A DNA stretch of 64,000 nt, taken from the NCBI RefSeq assembly GCF_014712675.1, contig NZ_JACXSI010000018.1, forward strand, positions 1 to 64,000, written 5' to 3'. The stretch comes from Peribacillus faecalis (GTDB lineage: Bacteria; Bacillota; Bacilli; Bacillales; DSM-1321). Shown in pieces: positions 61,883-64,000 of this stretch; the first letter of the stretch is position 1; every line of letters begins with the position of its first letter. A program made the translations under genes and the position numbers. Under the pieces are notes generated by a model. The model ran no database searches, was not told the origin of the DNA, and worked only from the letters and a program-made list of their open reading frames with translations.

Positions 61883-61903
61883 GACCGTCCTGGCAGGACG
61901 GCC
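61883..61903 (-). terminator. Terminator of rtp
   Basis: GGCCGTCCTGCCAGGACGG forms a GC-rich stem-loop (CCGTCCTG with CAGGACGG) followed by TCTTATTA on the minus strand, 9 bp past the rtp stop codon. Confidence 0.7.
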
Positions 61904-61911
61904 CATTGTTT

Positions 61912-62289
61912 TTATTTATAGTGATCATGAAGTGCTTTATTCAGCAGTCCAACACAGCGATCCAATTCGACTTTCATTTGCTTCTTAAAAAGCTTTGCTT
62001 CTTCAACGCCGTAATCAGTAAGCTGATAGATGACTATTTCTTGAAAATCGACGCCGGGCTCGCCTTTAATCTTCTTTTCTCTAGTGACAATCCCTTCTTT
62101 ATATAGCTCATGCAAAGTCTTATAGATTTCTGAATGGGTTGGGTTATAGCCGAACTCTTTCATTTCTTTTCGCAAATCATCGAGCATTTGTGAGCCGTAG
62201 CCTTTTTGCTTCGCAATGATATCTAATAAATATAGTTTTAAAAAGGCTCGCTGCTTCAATAAAAAACCTCTGCTTTGCTGTTCGCTCAT
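61912..62289 (-). CDS. rtp: Replication terminator protein RTP
   Basis: The ATG at 62289 (GAGGAAA upstream) gives 125 residues that follow B. subtilis RTP closely from memory: RGFLLKQRAFLKLYLLDI, GYNPTHSEIYKTLHELYK, a winged-helix core, IYQLTDYGVEEAKLFKKQ and the C-terminal MKVELDRCVGLLNKALHDH dimerisation helix. RTP dimers bind paired A and B sites in Ter DNA and stop forks from one side by blocking DnaC helicase. It lies next to a Ter-like sequence at 62448, as in B. subtilis. Confidence 0.95.
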   Translation of the reverse strand: MSEQQSRGFLLKQRAFLKLYLLDIIAKQKGYGSQMLDDLRKEMKEFGYNPTHSEIYKTLHELYKEGIVTREKKIKGEPGVDFQEIVIYQLTDYGVEEAKLFKKQMKVELDRCVGLLNKALHDHYK

Positions 62290-62447
62290 TTTCCTCATAC
62301 CTTTCCACAACTATGTCAAAATGACTCGTTTTCTTTATTTTAACTGATAATTCTTCATATTTCTTTATTATCCTTCAAAAAATTATTGCCGATTTCTTTC
62401 ATTATGATTAGAATACGCCTTGTTAACTTTTTGTTATGATAGCTATT

Positions 62448-62474
62448 GAGTATTTAGAACATAGTTGTTTTAGA
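62448..62474 (-). promoter_or_regulatory. Ter-like replication terminator site upstream of rtp
   Basis: Minus-strand TCTAAAACAACTATGTTCTAAATACTC fits the B. subtilis Ter consensus as I recall it (KMACTAANWNNWCTATGTACYAAATNTTC): CTAA, the CTATGT core and CTAAAT are all kept. It lies 160 bp upstream of rtp, where TerI/TerII lie in B. subtilis. An inverted weaker core AACTATGT (62309-62316) abuts the gene start. Confidence 0.7.
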
Positions 62475-62575
62475 ATCATATTAACAGATAACGGCAAATG
62501 GATTTCGCTTTTTAGGAAATTGTATCAAAACTGCCAATAAGTTTACATAATATTATTACCGGAAATTCAAAAAGG

Positions 62576-62612
62576 TTTGCTTTAGAAACTAATCCCTAAA
62601 ACAAACCTTTTT
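62576..62612 (-). terminator. Terminator of the DEAD-box helicase gene
   Basis: Minus-strand AAAAAGGTTTG pairs with CAAACCTTTTT, with a second CTAA/TTAG pair in the loop. It lies about 65 bp after the helicase stop codon. Confidence 0.7.
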
Positions 62613-62640
62613 GATTTTATAGGAAATGATAATAAATGGA

Positions 62641-62668
62641 TCGACGTCCAGCTCCAGCGCCCTGCGCT
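62641..62668. repeat. Short dispersed Bacillaceae motif
   Basis: GTCCAGCTCCAGCGCC followed by CTGCGCTTTTG resembles a sequence I have seen repeated between genes in many Bacillus and Geobacillus genomes. There is only one copy in this window, so recurrence here cannot be shown. Confidence 0.3.
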
Positions 62669-62678
62669 TTTGTTGTTA

Positions 62679-63977
62679 TTATCGTTTTCGCTGACTGCGG
62701 GAAGAAGTGGAATTCCGACTGCCTGAGCGTCCTCTTGAACTTGGCCCGCTTTTTTTAGAACTGTGGAATTGCTTTGATTTTTTAATATTTTCTTCTCTGC
62801 GATCCTTTTTGCTTTCTTCCTTTGTCTTGACTGATGTTTTTTTCTTTTGATCGCCGCTTTTCGGCAAATCAACTTGTTCTTTTGGAATTGAGATTTTCAA
62901 TTCTTTTTCAATTTCCGTAAGTAGTGGCAGATCATTCGATGTAAATAATGTTACAGCTAATCCGTCCATTCCGGCACGGCCGGTACGTCCAATTCGATGA
63001 ATATAGCTTTCTGCATCTTCAGGAATATCATAGTTATATACATGTGTTACACCTTCAACATCCAGTCCCCTTGCTGCTACATCTGTCGCAACCAGAAGCT
63101 GCACTTTCGCTTCGCGGAAATTTTTCATGACGCGTTCCCGCTTAGCTTGCGATAAATCGCCGTGAAGCTCATCGCATAAAAAGCCTTCACTTTTCAAGAT
63201 GCCGAACAGCTTGCTGACTCTGCGCTTTGTCCGGCAAAAGATAACTGCCATGAACGGCTGTTGTGTCCTGATTAAATGAGTAAGCAATCCTTGCTTGCCG
63301 CGATCCGTCGTCTGGACGGCCAATTGCTGAACCTTTTCAGCCGGTCCTTGTTTTCGCTCGATTTGTACGGTATGCGGGTTTTGCATATGCTTTTTCGCTA
63401 ATATTTTCACATCATCTGACATTGTGGCTGAAAACAGCATCGTCTGACGTTCAGTTGAAGTTTGAGCAATAATACTCTCCACTTCCGGTAAGAAGCCGAT
63501 ATGAAGCATTTGATCCGCTTCATCTAAAACTAAGAATGATACTTCTGATAAATCGATGCTTTCTCTTCGTAAATGATCCAGCAATCTTCCAGGTGTTGCA
63601 ATCACAATTTGAACATTCTTCTTTAATTTGTTCAGCTGTTTTTCTACATCCTGTCCGCCATAGACTGCTAATACATTGACATCTTCCAAATGAGCAATCA
63701 ATTTTTGCACTTCATTTGTTATTTGCAATGCCAGTTCCCTTGTCGGCGTGACAATCAGCGCCTGAACATGCTCGCTCTTTGCATCGATTTTTTCGATAAT
63801 CGGCAAAAGAAATGCGAATGTCTTGCCTGTTCCAGTTTGCGCTTGCGCGATTAAATCTTTGCCTTCAAGCGCAACTGGGATAGCTTGCTCCTGAATCGGC
63901 GTTGGTGTTGTAATATTTAAAGCTTCTAAAGCTTGAACCAATTCTCCGGATATTCCGAGAGATAAAAATTGTGACAA
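62679..63977 (-). CDS. DEAD-box ATP-dependent RNA helicase
   Basis: This 432-residue helicase has all motifs: Q motif ([11 protein letters not shown]), I AQTGTGKT, Ia [49 protein letters not shown] and [13 protein letters not shown] basic, serine/arginine-rich tail of about 60 residues ([20 protein letters not shown]) is likely to bind RNA. It belongs to the CshA/CshB/YfmL group; the length is near CshB, but I cannot assign the paralogue. TTG is the start with AAGTAGGG upstream. It remodels RNA during decay, ribosome assembly or cold adaptation. Confidence 0.92.
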   Translation of the reverse strand: MSQFLSLGISGELVQALEALNITTPTPIQEQAIPVALEGKDLIAQAQTGTGKTFAFLLPIIEKIDAKSEHVQALIVTPTRELALQITNEVQKLIAHLEDVNVLAVYGGQDVEKQLNKLKKNVQIVIATPGRLLDHLRRESIDLSEVSFLVLDEADQMLHIGFLPEVESIIAQTSTERQTMLFSATMSDDVKILAKKHMQNPHTVQIERKQGPAEKVQQLAVQTTDRGKQGLLTHLIRTQQPFMAVIFCRTKRRVSKLFGILKSEGFLCDELHGDLSQAKRERVMKNFREAKVQLLVATDVAARGLDVEGVTHVYNYDIPEDAESYIHRIGRTGRAGMDGLAVTLFTSNDLPLLTEIEKELKISIPKEQVDLPKSGDQKKKTSVKTKEESKKDRREENIKKSKQFHSSKKSGPSSRGRSGSRNSTSSRSQRKR

Positions 63978-64000
63978 CTAAATCCCTACTTCCTCTATAA

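Overview
The window looks like chromosomal DNA of a low-GC, endospore-forming Bacillaceae species. Evidence: AGGAGG-type ribosome binding sites, a proline T-box leader, sigma-B-like promoters, a sporulenol-synthase (squalene-hopene cyclase family) gene, two CotF-like coat genes, a collagen-like surface protein, HemAT, and a homologue of the Bacillus replication terminator protein RTP with a Ter-like site beside it. Most genes lie on the minus strand. I saw no rRNA, tRNA, CRISPR array or prophage.

Layout. 0-3.5 kb: small membrane proteins, a VOC-fold protein and the lipid II flippase Amj, among repeated terminator-type hairpins. 3.7-9.6 kb: a 5'-truncated acyl-CoA synthetase, an SPFH/ribbon-helix-helix pair with a palindromic operator-like site, an MscS channel and a two-gene ABC exporter. 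10-15 kb: acyl-CoA synthetase, rhodanese, a GNAT/GNAT-like/nitrilase operon and a cupin. 15-19 kb: a candidate sigma-B-driven non-coding RNA, then two tandem GT-C membrane proteins separated by a transposase scar. 19-26.5 kb: CotF-like pair, sporulenol synthase, proC, drug/metabolite exporter, collagen-like protein, Hsp20. 26.5-34.3 kb: proBA behind a proline T-box, then pncB, a patatin and nadR with an apparent pnuC stub. 34.3-44.6 kb: MFS exporter, an AddAB-like helicase-nuclease pair, a phosphoesterase, a sirtuin and a DUF3795-like protein. 44.7-51 kb: an ABC operon and ppk-ppx. 51-57 kb: threonine aldolase-like enzyme, a mini flavoprotein, a radical SAM protein, a TipA-type MerR regulator and HemAT. 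57-60.3 kb: a lipoprotein/MBOAT/DHHW operon suggesting O-acetylation of a surface polymer. 60.3-64 kb: unknown protein, an IS200/IS605 element, rtp with its Ter-like site, and a DEAD-box helicase.

The least expected structure is a mosaic family of intergenic repeats (about 40-380 bp) with shared ends and deleted or inverted middles. Copies lie at 29.7, 41.9, 53.3, 54.5 and 55.3 kb, with a scrap at 47.5 kb. One separates the proline T-box from proB; another abuts the MerR-type promoter. Functional names come from motif and family recognition by eye; no database search was run.
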